Positions 16,501-17,472 of a DNA stretch of 17,472 nucleotides are shown in pieces. Origin of the DNA: Spirochaetales bacterium. GTDB lineage: Bacteria > Spirochaetota > Spirochaetia > JAGLYY01. The stretch lies in NCBI GenBank assembly GCA_023131935.1, contig JAGLYY010000282.1:1-17472 (forward strand), in the 5' to 3' direction. The notes under the pieces are model-generated. The model did no database searches. It saw only the letters and a program-made list of their open reading frames with translations, and had not been told where the DNA came from. Position 1 is the stretch's first letter, and every line of letters begins with the position of its first letter. The position numbers were made by a program, and so were the translations under genes.

Positions 16501-16626
16501 TACAAATTCTCCGGCGCCTTCCCGCTCCCCGATAGAGCGTTTAAATATATCTTTCTCTTCCCAGAATTTGAGAATTTTCTCTTCTTCTCCGGGAAAGTCT
16601 GCTTTTGAATCAACGGGATTATACAA
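13501..16626 (-). CDS. ileS: Isoleucyl-tRNA synthetase (eukaryote-like long form)
   Basis: This class I aminoacyl-tRNA synthetase of 1041 residues charges tRNA-Ile and edits valine. Visible landmarks: PPFATGLPHFGH with the HIGH-type motif HFGH at 55-58, GWDCHGLPVE, the editing-domain segment HTAPGFGEDDY, a zinc-type Cys set (C466, C469, C504, C506), WFESG, the KMSKS loop at 593-597, and the anticodon-domain NNWYIRRSRRRFW. The HFGH/GWDCHGLPVE wording and the length place it with the eukaryote-like IleRS group found in spirochaetes and in mupirocin-resistant enzymes (family knowledge). The start is a TTG at 16626, chosen because AGGAGG lies five bases upstream and the next residues YNPVDSK fit the family. 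Its own promoter lies at 16653-16681. Confidence 0.97.
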   Translation of the reverse strand: MYNPVDSKADFPGEEEKILKFWEEKDIFKRSIGEREGAGEFVFYDGPPFATGLPHFGHFVPGTIKDIIPRYQTMKGKKVSRRFGWDCHGLPVEYEMEKELGISGKTEIESFGVAKFNESCRSIVLRYTSEWQNVVTRMGRWVDFDDEYRTMDADYMESIWWVFKQLWDAGLIYEGYYILPYDPVLSTPLSNFEVNLGGYRDIVDPAITVRFKIKGEDNTYFLAWTTTPWTLPSNLGLVLGPDITYVKVQDGEDRYILAKDRLSAYYKDESDYTIIEEYPGQKLSGIEYEPLFPYFASHREQGAFRTHLADYVTTEDGTGIVHTAPGFGEDDYNVMKGTGVPVVCPIDAECRFTGEVPDYEGVFVKDADKGIIKKLKEEGKLVKRENYLHSYPHSYRTKQPLIYRAISSWFVDIGKIKAKMLAANAGIKWTPKHLKEGRFGKWLENARDWAISRNRYWGNPIPVWRCESCGEKVCIGSREELKDKSGKDLEDLHKHFVDEVFFPCPCGGTMKRIPEVLDCWFESGAMPYAQNHYPFENKEHFEANFPADFICEGIEQTRGWFYTLTILAAALFDKPAFRNVVVNGNVLASDGTKMSKSERNFSDPMEVINKFGADALRLFLMNSAVVRAEDMRFSDTGVKEVLKGIIIPLWNAYTFFVTYANIDKIQPTEAPDNPGNPLDRWILSEAEGLVAEVTNCLEDYDIQKAIQPIVRFIDLLNNWYIRRSRRRFWRSENDMDKEQAYQALYSVLMKLIHVAAPFIPFITETMYQNLKPEEMADSIHLAKFPVADDSIRDRELELKMSTTRKAVSMGRALRSIHSLKIRQPLKTMHIVTRDTVEKRILREMEDIIREELNVKEIQYRENEEDLVEYSAKANYKVLGGKLGKDMKAAAARIEELSMKEIQSLLEGATFSLDLPGGTLDIVEEQIIVHRSEKENLKVLNEGSLTIALDPEITEELKQEGMVRDLVRGIQNMRRERGLEVTDRIELFVHGPEGVEKAVEKFQDYLLDETLAKKLSWTLRDEGVQVDCGETVCTISLQKAAG

Positions 16627-16652
16627 AATATCCTCCTACAATACTGCAAGCT

Positions 16653-16681
16653 ATTCTAGAGAAATTGAATTACGCGGTCAA
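16653..16681 (-). promoter_or_regulatory. Strong sigma-70-type promoter of ileS
   Basis: On the minus strand TTGACC (16681-16676) and TAGAAT (16658-16653) are separated by 17 bases, five of six matches in each box. The leader to the TTG start would be only about 20 bases, leaving no room for a T-box or other riboswitch. Confidence 0.75.
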
Positions 16682-16706
16682 GACAATTATCCATCCACAG
16701 CAGTTC

Positions 16707-17472
16707 TCATCCATCCAGGTCATTTAAGTACCTCGTGATCTTTTCGATCCTCTCCTTGAATTCCTTAAGTTTGGACTTCTCCTTTTCGATGACCTCACCG
16801 GGAGCGTTTTCAAGGAACTTCCGGTTCTGAAGTTTATTTTCGGTGCCCTGGATGAGCTTTTCGAGTTTCCCTCTCTCTTTTTGAAGTTTCACAATCGCTT
16901 TTTCTATATCAATAACATCCTTCACATACACGAAAGCTTCGAATCCATTGCCGGCAACCGGTATGGCTCCTGCAGAATCGGGCTGCTCCCGGGAAATGGT
17001 GATCTCCGAGGTATTGATAAGGAGGGCCGCAACATCCTTGTGTCTGCTGAAGAAACCGGCAGCGGTAAAATCCTTTTCCACCTTCACCCATACACGGATC
17101 TTTTTATCAGGGGGAATGGTAAATTCGCTTCGGAGGGTCCGCACCGACCGGATCAGATCCTGGAGCAGGGTGAACCGGTCGACAATCTCCCGGTTCTCTC
17201 GTTCTTTCATTTCAACAGGATAGGGAGCATTTATTATGGCTTCTCCATGCTCAGGAAGCTTCTGATATATCTCTTCGGTCAGGAATGAGAGGAAGGGATG
17301 CATAAGACGCATAGACTCTTCGAGAACCGCAAGAAGGAGAGAAACAATTCTATCCTTTTCCTCATCATCATCGCTGTAGAGTGATATCTTTGAAGCTTCT
17401 ACATACCAGTCACAGAAATCATTCCAGAAAAATTCATATATCGCGCTTGTGGCATCGTTAAAACGGTATGAA
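16707..17472 (-). CDS. valS: Valyl-tRNA synthetase, C-terminal part (N-terminus beyond window)
   Basis: About 255 residues of the C-terminus are visible; the frame is open to the right edge, so the catalytic and editing domains lie outside. The first visible residues, YRFNDATSAIYEFFWNDFCD followed by WYVEASK, are the anticodon-binding domain of ValRS. MHPFLSFLTEEIYQKL follows. The end is the ValRS-specific coiled-coil arm (about the last 65 residues, DIEKAIVKLQKERGKLEKLI then a Lys/Glu-rich helix), which contacts tRNA-Val. It ends at TGA (16709-16707), 80 bases before ileS; no terminator is evident, so read-through into ileS is possible. Confidence 0.95.
   Translation of the reverse strand, partial: SYRFNDATSAIYEFFWNDFCDWYVEASKISLYSDDDEEKDRIVSLLLAVLEESMRLMHPFLSFLTEEIYQKLPEHGEAIINAPYPVEMKERENREIVDRFTLLQDLIRSVRTLRSEFTIPPDKKIRVWVKVEKDFTAAGFFSRHKDVAALLINTSEITISREQPDSAGAIPVAGNGFEAFVYVKDVIDIEKAIVKLQKERGKLEKLIQGTENKLQNRKFLENAPGEVIEKEKSKLKEFKERIEKITRYLNDLDG

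Noticed and set aside
16627..16706. T-box or attenuator upstream of ileS
   Set aside because: The gap to valS is only 80 bases, the predicted leader is about 20 bases, and no T-box core or terminator is visible.

Overview
The window carries bacterial chromosomal DNA of moderate GC, densely packed with conserved genes. It reads most like a free-living or host-associated spirochaete (Spirochaetales). The clues are an isoleucyl-tRNA synthetase of the long, eukaryote-like type, a stand-alone DEAH-box helicase of about 820 residues like the spirochaetal HrpA proteins, loose spirochaete-style lipoboxes, and a CUT1 sugar transporter encoded without its ATPase. This placement is inference from family resemblance; no rRNA or tRNA is present to settle it.

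Layout. (1) 1-4117, minus strand: a sugar ABC-transporter operon transcribed as binding lipoprotein, MalF-type permease, MalG-type permease, then a LacI-family regulator that runs off the left edge. Its promoter (TTGCAA-17-TAGAAT) is followed directly by a near-perfect LacI-type operator, and a 13-bp stem-loop separates the binding-protein gene from the permeases. (2) 4328-5125, minus: a secreted LysM-LysM-degenerate LytM protein ending at a terminator. (3) 5289-9379, plus: a DEAH-box RNA helicase and an outer-membrane polysaccharide-export (SLBB) protein. (4) 9393-9689, minus: a cysteine-rich ArsR-type repressor. It is divergent from 9835-12185, plus: a cysteine desulfurase (NifZ-like) and ThiI, which together would make 4-thiouridine in tRNA. 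A perfect 19-bp palindrome sits in the divergent gap. (5) 12191-17472, minus: valS (5' end missing), ileS, a lipoprotein gene whose GTG start overlaps the ileS stop, and an FmdB-type zinc-ribbon protein.

How the parts work together: the LacI protein very probably represses the sugar operon that carries its own gene, and the LysM/LytM protein probably acts in septal or cell-wall remodelling. NifZ would hand persulfide sulfur to ThiI, which lacks the rhodanese domain and so depends on such a partner. valS and ileS are adjacent synthetase genes, but ileS has its own strong promoter.

Nothing here is an obvious new defence or mobile system. The points most worth a second look are the ArsR palindrome beside a tRNA-thiolation operon, the apparent leaderless transcription of nifZ (and perhaps two other plus-strand genes), the lipoprotein coupled to ileS, and the operator and hairpin layout of the sugar operon.
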